Source: Brasenia schreberi (Eukaryota; Streptophyta; Magnoliopsida; Nymphaeales; Cabombaceae). Taken from it: a stretch of DNA of 64,000 nt. This document shows, piece after piece, positions 29,095 to 42,200 of the stretch (positions are counted from its first letter, which is position 1; each line of letters starts with the position of its first letter). Under the pieces are notes generated by a model. The model was given only the letters and a program-made list of their open reading frames with translations. It made no database searches and was not told where the DNA came from. Made by a program: the position numbers and the translations under genes. The stretch spans positions 35,793,001-35,857,000 of the forward strand of contig JAYKKT010000090.1 of assembly GCA_036023115.1 (NCBI GenBank), in the 5' to 3' direction.

Positions 29095-30240
29095 ACAACA
29101 ACAACTAAGCCCTTTCCCATACTACATGGAGTCGGCTTCATGGATTCTTTGTTTCCACATAGCTCTATCATGTGTCTTCCTAGCAGTTAACTCAATATAA
29201 ACTAGAACATTCTTTATTGTTTCTATCCAACACTTTTGTGGTTCCTCTTTTAATATTTTCACAATCTAATTTTTCATATCTTTTTACAGGAGCATCCTTG
29301 GGTCGTCTTTCTACATGTTCAAACCATCTTAAATGGTTTTCTCTCATTTTATCCTCTATTGGTGATACTTCCAATTTGTTTCTAATAACCTTATTATGTA
29401 TGCAGTCTTTCCTTGTGTGACTACTCATCCATCTCAACATATTCATTTCTACTACAGACATCTTTTGCACATGTTTATGATTAACTGCCCAACACTCATA
29501 ACTATAAAACATAGCAGGTCTAATTGTTGCTTTATAATATTTACCTTTCAACTTTAATGGTATTTTCTTATCGCATAGAATACGTGATGCCCCTTTCCAT
29601 TTTAACCAACCGGTGTAACATCTTCATCAATTTTTCCATCATCACTTTAAAAAATTGACTCTAGGTATTTAAAACTTTCCTTGTGAGGGATGCAATGTGT
29701 GTCAATCTTAATTTTTATATCCTCTGAAGTATCCAAATGATCAAACTTACGTTCCATATATTTTTTCTTTGTTCTACTAAGTCGGAAGTCTTTACTTTCC
29801 AACGTCTCTCTCCATAATTTCAATTTCTTATCAACTTTTTCCTTAAACTCATCAACTAACATAATATCATCCGCAAATAACATACACCATGGTACTTCAT
29901 CTTGAATATGTTTTGTTAACTCATTAATGACCAATATAAATAAATATGGATTTATTTAAAGTTGATCCCTGATGTAACATAATCTTAACTTCAAAAGAGT
30001 ATGTCATTCCTTCACGAGTCCTCACACATGTTTTTATACGATTGTATATCTCTAATAAGATTTATCTATGTCAATGGGATACCTCTCTTTTCTAAGGTTC
30101 TCCAAAGAACATCTCTTGGCACCCATGAATAAATAGCATGTCAAGGTTCTTTTCTTTCCTTTAAAATGTTCCATAAGACATATCATAGGTGAATCACTTC
30201 AATAGTAGATCTACCGGGCATGAATCTTAATTTGGTTATG
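29095..30240 (-). pseudogene. RTE-type LINE fragment (reverse transcriptase) in SHMT intron 1
   Basis: Minus-strand frames read DEVPWCMLFADDIMLVDEFK (RT catalytic FADD), KLKLWRETLESKDFRLSRTK, then MLRWMSSHTRKD and RENHLRWFEHVERRP, the C-terminal order of plant RTE-class LINEs. It ends in the family's 3' tail near 29,095 (on the plus strand ACAACAACAACTAAGCCCTT). The 5' end is truncated within RT, and stops and frame changes separate the blocks. It is typical 5'-truncated LINE debris and intronic. Confidence 0.8.
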
Positions 30241-32108
30241 TGTTGTACTAAGCAAAATGACATAGCGACAAATCTCAAGAAAGATTGTTAGATAGCCAGC
30301 CAGCATAACCAAAATTGTAGATTTTCTCAACAGCACGCAGCAAACGTAAAACTCGAAAATCACCACAAGCACTATTGCAGGAAATTGTCACTCTAAATCA
30401 AAATTGAGTAACTATTTAAGCAGAGTGTATGAGGGGGGAAAACAACCATCTCCAATTTCATGCCCGAGATATTGCGGATTCTAGAGCTAGAAAACCCATT
30501 TAAAATGAGGTGGTCTACCGATTAGCATATCTGATTTCCAGATTGTGGTGATGAATATCCCAAAATTACAGAGGTTTTGAATCTATTACAGTGGTCTACT
30601 ATACAATACTGAAGAAACGAATAGCGGGTGATTAAAGAAATGCAACTTTTTCTCTATACCTGAGTAGCCACTAGGCCACTTATATGAGCCATGTCGCACA
30701 TCAACACGGCTCCGCATTTATCCGCAATTTGTCGAAACCGAGCGTAATCCCATTCTCGCGGGTATGAACTACCACCACAAATCAGTATCTTGGGACGATA
30801 ATCGAGAGCCTTCTCTTCCAATTTCTCTAGTCTATGTATCCTGTCTGCGGGTTCACCTTATACGGAAGTCTTTCGAAAAAGATCGACGCCCCCGAAACCC
30901 TTTTCCCACTCGGTGTATAGTAACCATGACTCAGATGCCCGCCAGAAGGCGAATCCAGACCCATAATTCGATCCTTAGGAAGAAGAAGACCCGTGTAAAC
31001 TGCGAAATTCGCCGAGGTGCAAGAGTAAGGCTGGACGTTTACGCCCCACTTCTCGGGGTCGAGATGAAACGCCGCTAACGCGCGCTCGTGGCATAGCGAT
31101 TCAACCTGATCGATGAAATGATTCCCGACGTAGTACCTCGCCCCTGGGTATCCCTCGGAATACTTGTTCGTAAGGTGGCTCCCGAGCGCCTCGAGCACGC
31201 CCCGGCACACGAAATTCTCCGACGCAATGAGCTCGATCCCCTTGAACTGCCTCTCCTCCTCATTTTCCATCATCTCCCACACGTCCGGATCCGTAACAGC
31301 CAACGGCTGGTTAGCCCACGCTCTAACGGCTGCTCACCTCGCCTCCAACTGCGCACCAGCGCGAACGCTCGTCGAGGCCGAACTCGAGCACCCGGAATCC
31401 GGTCGCCTCAATGCCGGAGCCGGCGGTGACGGTTCCACCTCCCTACGACGCTTGATGCACATCGGATAGCCATTGGAGCGGGATCCTGCGGGAATTGCCG
31501 CAATCGGAGACGCTGGAGTCGATCTGCAGTGAAACGGAATCCTCCTCGACCGCCGCCCGCTGCGGCGGGCTCAATTGCTGAAATCATAACGAAAGATTCG
31601 ACTGCGAATCCAATAAATCCATTTTCGACCAAACGAGTCACAACTCCTCGATCAGAGCCATCGGAAACCCTATGGATTCAGGGATTTTCTTCACCGTCCG
31701 ATCAACGAGCAATGAAAACAGCAACAACACATTAAGTAGCAGCAGGAGGAGGAGGAGTAAGATGATGACCAAATGGAGAGTAATGATTTTTGCTTGCTTG
31801 ATCGGATAAGATGTCACATTAAATAGTCATCATGCTAGCTTATAGGACATACAACTAGAGATAGTGATGAAAATCCTCCCCAAAAGCATTAAAACCACGT
31901 ACTTATGACTTTATTGATTAGAATGACGTCCCTCCACTTTGAATGCAATTTTTATTTCCTATAGTTCAATCCTGTTAAAAGCTTTTCTAAAACCATCGAC
32001 TAACCTGTTAAGGATGTACCATAACTTAAAGGTAACCATCGTGCAAACCTAGTTTTGTTTGAGTCTCAGTCGCCAGCCCGGTGGACATGCCTACTGCAAC
32101 CTATGCAT

Positions 32109-32120
32109 GCATGATCCAAT

Positions 32121-32168
<48 letters not shown>

Positions 32169-32180
32169 ATTGGATCATGC
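32109..32180. repeat. Inverted repeat with (TA)n core
   Basis: The arms GCATGATCCAATTAC and GTAATTGGATCATGC are perfect reverse complements around about 42 bases of TA, so the whole 72 bp is one palindrome. Confidence 0.9.
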
Positions 32181-33584
32181 CTACCATGCCTACCACTAAC
32201 GTTGTTACTTCCAATAATTATTTTTCGTTGAGCATAAATATAATAACATTGTTATTTTTTTAAATATAATACATGTATATATATACCATACCTTTTCATC
32301 CCGTTTCAGATTTGGGTATTCTCCACCCCGTTCTGAACGGGTTGGGTCAATATTGACATCCTTAAAAGTATTGAGACGGGGAGCTTTTTGATAATTGCGT
32401 TCTCTAGTTTTGAGTGGGGTTGGTAAATGAACATATTTGCTCGTAGATCATCTTCTTCGTGGGCAACAGAAATTTCAAGAGACTTCTCTTAGACTTTCAG
32501 ACCCCTTCATATCACGTTCTTCCTAAACACATACCTGTTTTTATTATGAAAACAGAAGACCAAGACAGGGACTTATTTCTTTTCGAGTGATCTTCCTTGG
32601 CACAAGAATTTCTTGATAAAGTAAAGTAGTATTATATCCAGCAATGACTTTGGTGGGTGACCTAGAGTCTTAAAGAGAAGGATAATTTTCAACTCGATTC
32701 TAAAAGCTCTTCCTTCCAATGGAAATATTTTCTTACGACTCCATCGGATCAGTGGTAGATCCACTTTACGGCGAGGTGAATTCATCCAAAATCTCAAAAG
32801 TTCTTGAGTGTTAGTGAACCATTATTCGGTAAGAATCCACTTATTCCACGGTGGAATGAGATGTGCTTTGGATGATGGATGGGCAAAGAAACTTGATAAA
32901 ATGAACATGCCTTTGAAAAAATCGAAGACTTTTCAAACTTAATTATGATCAAATGGTTATTTCTTTATATTTGTTTTTTTATCATGGAAATTAGTTTTTG
33001 GCAGCAGTTTCTAGAAATAAGTCTCATTGGAAGAAAAAAGTTCCCTTTCTTGTTCTCTAAAATATCTCTTGCTTGGTAAGTATGTCTTTCATGGCTTACC
33101 AGTCCTTGTCCACACCAAGGCATGAACATCATAAGACTCCTAACTCTACCAATTTTTAAGCCTCCAAAACCAACCAACTATTCTCTTTCTCTCAATATTA
33201 TATAATACATATACACATACGTGACACACACATAAATGTATGGAGAGAGAAGAGAATGATTGGATGCAAACGACATCTAAGACAACATTCTCTTACTATT
33301 TACTTTTAAAGTCACAAGTGTAATAAGAATGTTTTTTTATATTTTTTAGAATAGTATCACATTTGAAAAAAGAAGGAGAATGCATAGTATATATTGTGAG
33401 AGGATTATATGATTCAGTTAATATATATAGTGATTGGATTGTGGCTATTACTAACACTCTTCGATTATGTGTAACTATTGTTTTTAGGTCACGAGTGTAA
33501 TAATATTGCTCTCCATCTTTCAAAACCTTTAATTTTTTTGAATTATACTCATGCTATTAAAAAACAATGAATGAGTATGATCCC

Positions 33585-33585
<1 letters not shown>

Positions 33586-33669
<84 letters not shown>
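33586..33669. repeat. (TA)n microsatellite
   Basis: Uninterrupted TA tract immediately upstream of the foldback element at 33,698-33,861. Confidence 0.95.
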
Positions 33670-33672
<3 letters not shown>

Positions 33673-33697
33673 AGAAACAAGTATATGTTAGTACCTA

Positions 33698-33861
33698 GCT
33701 AATTCAAAATTCAAACAAATCTCAACCATCTATCACAATTTAAAAGGTAAAAATATTCATGTGAATAAAGTGTACCTACAAAATATACATATGTACTTTT
33801 TACTTTATAGATTCAAATCTTTTAATGATAGATGATTGAGATTTGTTTCAATTTACTAGCA
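33698..33861. mobile_element. Foldback MITE-like element
   Basis: The left arm (AAACAAATCTCAACCATC, 33,713 on) is the reverse complement of the right arm (GATGATTGAGATTTGTTT, about 33,831-33,848) with one mismatch, and the pairing extends imperfectly outward. The element is about 165 bp, AT-rich and has no coding capacity. No clear target duplication was found. Confidence 0.5.
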
Positions 33862-34172
33862 CGACTAAGAGGATGATCTAAAATGCCTAGAGTGTGAGTA
33901 ATTATTGTAAGCCTCATATCAAGAAACCTCTTTTCTTCTTTTTCTTGGTTGTTTCACTCTTCCTTTCACCAAGAGTGTACATGAGAGTGAAGAGTGCCGA
34001 GAGACATGCAACCGAAGGTGTGCAGGAGTGCCTTGCCTCGTGATGCAAGCGTTGGTGTTAGAGAAGAGTCCCTATACACTGGACCTCACTGGTTGTGCAG
34101 GTATGGCTAAGTAAGATGAGTCCTATTGTCATCATCATGCTGAAACCCCTTCTTTCAAGGCACGAGAATTGG

Positions 34173-34276
<104 letters not shown>

Positions 34277-35072
34277 TTTTTTTTTACTGATTCGAGGGAA
34301 GCATGTATTCCTCCTTTTTCTTTTTTTTTTTAGTTACAACGGGCTGAAGTCCAAACATAAGCATACAAATGCTCATACAAGGACAACCATGTTCCCGAGA
34401 CCGACAGTATAACAAGATATACATGATACATTCATATTCACATCTAAAATTATAAATTTGTTTAAAGGAAGACACTTATTTTTTGTTATTTTATTCTACA
34501 TTATGCTATCAACAGTTTGAAGACAGAAATGCCAAATATCCAAAAGGAAAAAGGAAGAAGATAAGAAGCATAGTGCAATTATCAATGTCCATCTCTAGTA
34601 GCTCACAGAGACAAGTCCGAACTCACCAACACTAGGCTCGACAGCTGCACAAGCCTGACTATATTCACTGAGCTAGCTGCGGGGCTGAATTTGATCGAGT
34701 CAATCTGGGTTGCACCGAGCTCAGACAAACCTTGCCAGTCAGAGCTCGAGTTGTTCGAAATAGTTTAAGCTTGAGCCTGAAGATCAAAGCTCAAGCTGAG
34801 ATTTCCTTAACAAGAGTTGAGCTTACTTGCACCAAGCTCAACTCGGTTATAGATCTTCATCTTCAGTGAGTTCAGTTCACCTATAACCAAGCACAGGCAA
34901 ACGGAGCAGCAGCTGCTTGTGCTAAAAAAAGAATCTTGTTCCCGCATTGCGCACTTGTCCACGGTGCACACAATACTCACTGCACTGCCCAAGTTTACAC
35001 GGTGCACACAAACCTCCAACGTTTCCATTGGTTGCGTATACTGTACGCGACGGGCGTCGAAAAGGTCGCCCT

Positions 35073-35150
35073 GAGGACGTTAGGGTACCTGACAGGGCTC
35101 TTTAATCACAAGATGCTTGTCCTGAGTTCGATTCACCTTGGTTGTAAAGG
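35073..35150 (+). repeat. tRNA-derived SINE-like piece
   Basis: A-box-like TACCTGACAGGG, then TTAATCACAAGATGCTTG and a good B-box (GAGTTCGATTCACC). This is the same architecture as the copies at 1,961 and 54,262. Confidence 0.45.
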
Positions 35151-36216
35151 AGAGAAAGAAAAGTGAGTCGTAACTGTCGATTTTTATTACCGCAGTGACT
35201 CGGTACGTACGCGGGGAAAGATTGTTCTCGCCATGAATTTTGTGTGCTGCTCTTGCCGCGTGGGCCCTACTGAGCTATTCGCCGCAAGCAAGGAATTACC
35301 ATCGACGGAGAAAATTTCTGCAAATGGTTTATTCACGCAGAGGAAGGGAAGGCGGTGGGTCCTCAATGGCACCGGTGATTGTCTGACTGTACCTTCTTTA
35401 CACGCTCTCCCTTTTTCTCCTCTTTTCTTATTTTACTATAGTTGACTGCATGAGCCGCACAACCACCCAAAAGACAGGAAGAGAGAGGGGAGGAGGAAAA
35501 TACTATGTTCGTTTTGGGATCTGACTTAGTCCTTGCTTTGATGGTAAGCAATTCTCTGCATACTTCGTTTTCTGCTATTTCTTGTGATTTAATCAAGGAA
35601 GATGCGGCAGAAAGACTTTGGTTTGTTTCTTTATTTTTCTCCTATCTTCGTTTCATCGGTTTCCTGCGTGTTTAAGAGATTAAATCATATTAATCTCCTG
35701 GGAGTTCTTGATTTCTTAATGGTTTGTGTTGTATCATCTCTAAATTCCTGATAATTTTATGTTTTCCGGAAAGAATTCCTGTTTGTTTTAATGTTTGGTT
35801 AATCCTCCAGTGTTAAAGAATGCAATGTCTTCATGCAGGGAAATACGATTTTTGAAAATTAAGTTTTCGGGTTCATCTTGTTCTTGATCTGTTGATGCTC
35901 CCCCAGCACCGGGCATGTGTAGATTATTGAGAATACAGTGAAACTCCAAGTTTCTCTTTATTTTCTTTTTTCGATAGGAGAGAGACAGGTCTTCGGTTTA
36001 TTTCTGGTGAACCAAAAAACATGTTCTTGTTGGATGGACATGATTAAGTTGTGTATATACTCCCCGTGCCAGAATTGTTAAAGAACTATTACGGGCACCT
36101 TTTCCAATTCTGCGTCAATTTTGATTTGGTGGGAGGAAGATCAAGTCTACAACTTTTTGTGGAGTGAGAAAGGTCAAATACTGAAGACCTAACATGTATC
36201 AAATTCTTGCGTGTCG

Positions 36217-39200
36217 ATGATCAGTCCGGAGAATTCGCTTTCAAGATATGCGAGCTCCGTATCCAGCTTTGGTAAAAAATTGATTTTCTTGTACGAGGGA
36301 CAGATTACGATTCGTGGGAACTCTAGAAATTCATCTCTCCTTGTTCTTGCTGTTTCAGGTGAGGTCCCTGTGGATCTGATTTCGCCATTCAGGTACAGGA
36401 TTGCCCTTTAAGATTCCCAGCGCTTTCAACTTTCGGATGCTGATGCTTTGTGTTGTTCCTTCATCATTTGGTTAAGAACTAGTATGGAGGACGCAGACAC
36501 AGTCTCCCACGAATTTCCAGACCAAGAGTTGCTCAGTAGTTCAAATCCTGAAAGCTCAGAAGAGCAACTAGATGAAGGTCATCTCATGTGGGATGGCTAT
36601 GATGATGCAAGCTCCTCAACAAGTGTGGATAAGGATGACACCGTTTCGATTTCAGGACGGGTGGAGCGCAATTATGATGATCCACATTCTTCATGCTTTC
36701 ATGTACCTGTCGAAGATCAATCTGTAAGGTTTGAGGAGGAGTTGGGTGGAGTGGAGGGTAGTAAGCAAGGGATCCTGGGGCCTGTCGATGTCAAGGAAGA
36801 CGGCGAGTCTTTTAATTTTGATGATGAGTCTATTTGGCTTCCACCAGATCCTGAAGACCAGGAAAATGAGATGGAGATTACCATGGCCAATAACAACGAG
36901 GATGATGATAACGAAATCGGCACAGGTGAAAAGTGGGATCAGAGTAGCCTTATAAGCATCCCTAGTAATACATACAGCAAAAGCGGGAGAATTAAAGAGG
37001 AAAGACGAAGGATGATGTTAGAGGTGATGAACGGCAACTTTCGTGCACTTGTAGGACAACTTCTTACATCAGAAGGGATTCCATTGAATAGCACTGCAGG
37101 CAAGGGCTGGTTGGACATAGTCACTTGTCTGTCATGGGAGGCCGCAGTCATGGTCAAGCCTGATGTGAATGAAGGAAGAGAAATGGATCCTGGCTGCTAT
37201 GTAAAGGTGAAATGCATTGGTTCATGTCTTCCAAGTCAAAGGTAGGTAAACTGGCTCAGTTACAATTTCACCTTCAAATCACCATCTCCACTGGTAATTC
37301 AATTAATTGTATGTACTTTGTGCAGTCAACTGATCAATGGCCTGGTTTTTAAGAAGAATTCTGCACATAAACATATGCCAACTCGATTAGAAAATCCTAG
37401 GTTGTTGTTGATTCGTGGTTTTCTGGGAGAAGGTGCCAATGGGTTATCATCTTTCAATTCCTTGATTGGACAGGTACGTTGGGCTTCTTTTCTCTGTTAC
37501 ATTGTGTTGGGAACATTTCATGTGATGTGGATCTGTCTAAGCTTTCTGTTTGAATAAACAGGAGAAGGATGATCTCAAGCCAGTTACTGAAATGTTAGAG
37601 TTATGTCATCCTAATGTTGTTCTGGTGGAGAAGAATGTTTCTCGGGGTATCCAGGAGTCTCTCTTGTCAAAGGGAATAACTCTGGTTTTGGACATGAAGC
37701 TTCCACGCATGGAACGCTTAGCCCGTTGTACTGGGTCACAGATTTATTCATCTTCTTATAAGAACTTGTATGTTAAGCGCTGTGATCTTTTCCACATTGA
37801 AAAGGTTGTTGAAGAACTTGAAATAGGTGAAGCTGGAAAGCCATCAACAAAAACTTTGATGTTCTTTGAGGGTTGTGCAAAACCATTAGGCTGTACGGTA
37901 TGCTAATGATGGAAATTTGCACCTACTCAGTTCTTTCTGTTTTATCTTTCATGGACTCTTGCATATACACTTCTTGCAATTTCATCTCTTTTATATAGCT
38001 GAGTCAGATTTTTTACTTTGTTTTCTTCAATATGTTTCTCTTTCAGTCAGCATGTTAAAATGGTCGCCCTGTAAGGATTATAAATAATTGCGCTAGCCAG
38101 ATTAGTAACTGAACAGTAAGGTTTTGTTTGGTTCAATGAAGATCACATATGGAAGTTGTTTTCCATGTTCAAGGAGTATGTTCACGGTTCACTAAAAGGA
38201 GATGGTTATGGTCATCCTATGAAGCGCAACACTGTTGCAACTTTCTTTGCCTTGCATAACTAGTGAACTTTCCTGTTCATCGCTTTTAAGATAAGCAAGA
38301 CTTCATGTGCTGTGGGAAATGATCAATATATTTTATTTTCTTCTTTTAGATTTCATTTTCTTGCATGCCCCAAGATGTTAGAAGTTGCATTAAGAGGGCT
38401 ACCAAGGATAAGTTAGTTGTCATCTCCAGCATCTCCATCTTGTTTTATAATATGGATGCAGGTTCTTTCAACAACAACAACAACTAAGCCTTTTCCCATA
38501 CTAGACGGGGTTGGCTACATGGATTCTTTGTTTCGGATGCAGGTTCTTTCATTTGTAAATATTTTGCACAGGGTATTGTTGTTTCCTAGAACTGGTGCAT
38601 CATCTATGGGTTTGAAATTTGCAACTTTTGATGATGCTATAGACTTGCAATATGAAGAACCATCAGTCCCTTGTCCATGGGTCGATGTAAACAACCTTTG
38701 GTTGAAGTCACAAGTCCGATCCAAGGAGTGTGCATCTTGTGGGGGATTTCCTAACCTCAGCTTGCCAATAAAACAAAAGAACATAAGAATGCGATATTGG
38801 CAAAAGCATCCACTTAAAGATATCAAAATTTTCATTCTTTTTGTATTAAATATATTCACTTAAAACTTGCGCACTCATTCAGAATGGAAAGAAAATAACT
38901 AGATCCCTTTATAGAAGAAAATGAAGAGGACTACATGCACCTATATGTAAAAAAGTCAAGGGTATGGAAAGACTCTAAATTTTCAAACACAAAACATGAC
39001 TTTTAACTTATGATTTTCATAATTTGTAACTAAATTAGTCACTCTAATTTTGAGTATTCAATGTAATTCAAATTGAAATTCATGGAGTTCTGATAGATGC
39101 TCGGTACATTGTGCCACAAAGATGATTTTGTCCAAGGCTATATGTTTGCATACATAGTGGCTAGGTTTCAGATACAGTGAGTCAGCCTAGTACATGTTTT

Positions 39201-42200
39201 TCTTTTTATTCATGATTCTAATATTCACAGTGGTCGATGCTGCATGAAACAACCATCGTAAGGACTTGTAATATCATGATGATGTGCACATGCTGCATGA
39301 AACAACCACTGTAAGAACTTGCAATATCATGATGATGTGCAGTCATTTGACCAACAAAAATGAAACTTTTTGAAAGAGGAGCATTACTCTTTTTTAAATG
39401 TGCTCTAAGATGTTGTTGCAGTAAGTTTGCTAGAATGTCGAAGGAACATGTAAAGGAGAAACTAAAAGCAAGGGCTGAGAACTTGATGTTAACCACAAAA
39501 GATCACATTCCAAACGAGGTGTCACTAAGAGCGTAGCAACACAAGGTAATGCCATATAGATAGTGAGGTTCTTATAGAACTAGTTGGTGCAAATTTAATA
39601 GAAAATGAGATGAGAGAGACACAGTTAAGGTGGTTTAGGTGTTTGGAGAGACATCTGGGAAAAGCCCAAGCATGATGTGAGAAATTAGACAGTGCACACC
39701 TCGAGAGGTTCAGGAAGACCTAAAAAGAAATGAAACTGCACAATCTGATCATACTTTTCTGAAATTAAATGCATCTGCAACTTAGAATCCATATAGGCGA
39801 CTTTACTTAGAGTGGGATTGCTTTCGGTTTGGTATTTTGGAGCATTAGATTTTAACTTTTAAACTGCCAAAGATAAGATTAATGTTCTCTTTTGACTTTA
39901 AGAATGCATTCACAAAAGCATCTGAAATGTGAGCGTAAAATCAAATGTGTAAGAGAAAGCACTTGAAAGATATGTGAGAAACACAAGTAGAGTGTATACT
40001 CACTTTATGAGGGAAGTGAGCTTTAGGGGAGGTGCTATTCTACAGAGACAGCTTTGTGTACCAATAAAGTAGCATCTTTTCAATACAAATACTAAACGAA
40101 AAATTGCTCTGAGTGAATTAAGAGCTGCCTACTTAAATAAAATTCCTAGTGAACAAACCTGGAGAAATGCTTAAATGGGACATGGGCAGGTATTAAACTG
40201 GCCTGGTAAATCCTAGAGGAAGGAAGAACCGAAGAAGAGATATAAGAGGAAATAAATTCTGGGAGAACTAACAAGAGGCATATATATGTGTATATCTTTT
40301 CCTGAGCTTATTTCATGGATAATTTGCAGTCTTGAAGGTTTTTTATCTCATTTGAAATTTATTCTGTTGGTAACTTGATTGCTTTGTCTGTAGATTCTGT
40401 TGAAAGGAGCCACCATTGTGGAGCTGAAAAAGATTAAAAGGGTAACTCAGTATGCTGTTTTTGCTGCATACCATTTGATCTTAGAAACTTCATTCCTTGT
40501 AGATGAGTGGGCGACTTTTCCTAGAAGCATTCCTGCTCCAGTACCAGTTGGCTCACCAAAAATTGAACGAACAGATGAAACTACATCTGAAATCAAAGAA
40601 GGAAATGATTTGCATTCATTAGAAAATAGCCATAGTGGTAGATCTCTTGAAGAGTTCCCGAAGGATGTGATGATTCATGATGTTGCTTCAAGTTTAGAGG
40701 ACAAATTGGAACTTGCTGACCTGCTTCCAGATAATCAGGCCACTCTTCATGAAACTGTCCGAGTTGAAGAGAATGGTTCCGATTCCATCATATTTGAATC
40801 TTATGTTCCATTAATCCTTCCAAAACAGCTATTCTCGTCACTCACTTCATCTCTAAAGAAGGTTGTGAAGGAAAAGTTTCCTGTCGTTTCTCACTCTCCG
40901 TATGAATCCGTTTCTTCATACTTTGGGTTTAATAACAAGGAAACTGGAACCTTGGATGATGCTTCTTCTCCTCACTCTTTAACTGACAAACTTCTTGTAC
41001 CAGAAGTGGATGCAATAGGTGAGATTAAGGAAGATAAACTAAATATTGGGATTCATGATAGTACAAATTCTGTGTCAGGTTCACCCTCCACCGATGCTTC
41101 TATTAAGCAGCAGAATACCCATAACAACTATGAAGTAGCACAGAAGCATTCTAGTAAACCTGCTCTTGATCCCCAAAGCATTTTGGTCTTGAAATCCAGT
41201 CGCCTCATCTCAAAGCTGGTTACATGCGAGAGCCATCTGTCACGCATAAAGTACTATGGAAACTTTGACAAGTCTCTTGGAAGATTTTTGCGCGAAATCA
41301 TGCTCAAAGAGGTTCTTTCAAGACTTACAATGTTGAAAATTTTGCACTTTTCGTTGTTATCTTTGATGAAATCTAGTAAAATGGGTAACTCATGTACTTG
41401 GTAATTGTCATTGTGGCCAGGCACATTCCTGTTCTAAATGCGGTCAAGGCCTGTCTTCCCATGTCTACTGGTATACTCATCAGAATGGAAGACTCGAAGT
41501 TCGTCTCAAGCAACTTCCAGGGCATCACCACTTACCTGGCCAAGAAGAAGGGAAACTCTGGATGTGGACCAGGTGTTTAAAATGTCACAAAAAGAACCAT
41601 GTTGCAAAACCAACACAACGAGTGGAGATGTCTTCTGCTGCTCATGGTTTATCATTTGGGAAGTTCTTGGAACTCAGTTTTGCTAACTTTTCTGTGTCTG
41701 ATAGGCTATCCAGTTGCGGACATTCCTTGAACAGGGATTGCCTCCGTTTCTACGGGTGATGTTTTGATTTTTCCTTTTTCTTTTCAGTTATCTCATATCA
41801 AATGTGATTGTTAAGTATGAAAATTGTGAACCTACTGTTATTTGTGTTCGATTCACAGGTTGGGCACTTCAGTCACAATGTTCAGTTATTCTTCTGTGGA
41901 GATATACGATGTACAAATGCCCCAACCACTTATTGATTTCTGTGGGCAAAATGGAAAGGAGTGGTTTGAAGAAAAAGTCAAAGATGTATGTTTTGAGCTT
42001 TAAGAATATCTAATTGCTAACTTTTGTATGTAGTAACATGAGTTCCTTAACTGACATTTATTTTTTGTTAGGTCCACGAGAAAGGGAAAATGTTATTTGG
42101 AGAAGTGAAAACGTCATTGCAGGCTCTAGAGGCCGAATTTTTGGGTAATACACTGGAAAAGTTTCATAGACTTCCTGCGCCGGTCAAAGAATTCAATGAT

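Larger units (their letters stand above)
25879..31622 (-). pseudogene. Serine hydroxymethyltransferase, SHM6/SHM7 type, disrupted
   Basis: SHMT uses PLP to move a one-carbon unit between serine and tetrahydrofolate. Four exons on the minus strand: 31,622-30,660, 28,449-28,044, 26,322-26,221 and 26,102-25,879, all with GT-AG junctions and matching phase. The long N-terminal extension (MDLLDSQSNLSL ... CIKRRRE ... VRAWANQPL) is typical of the SHM6/SHM7 group. The core shows [44 protein letters not shown], the PLP-lysine motif [18 protein letters not shown] and [14 protein letters not shown]; the end is FAMPAFDL. Lesions: TGA at codon 13 (31,586-31,584), a frame change before CIKRRR, TGA at 31,336-31,334, a one-base loss after TGYID (about 30,829, giving TAG), TAA at 28,302-28,300, and Cys where Arg is expected after HKSL. 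The two frame changes cancel, and total exon length stays a multiple of three. No full protein can be made by normal translation, unless the lesions are sequencing errors. Confidence 0.85.

Noticed and set aside
38417..38863. 148-codon frame in the large FAB1 intron
   Set aside because: It overlaps a LINE 3' tail, has no family resemblance, and the flanking FAB1 exons join in phase without it.
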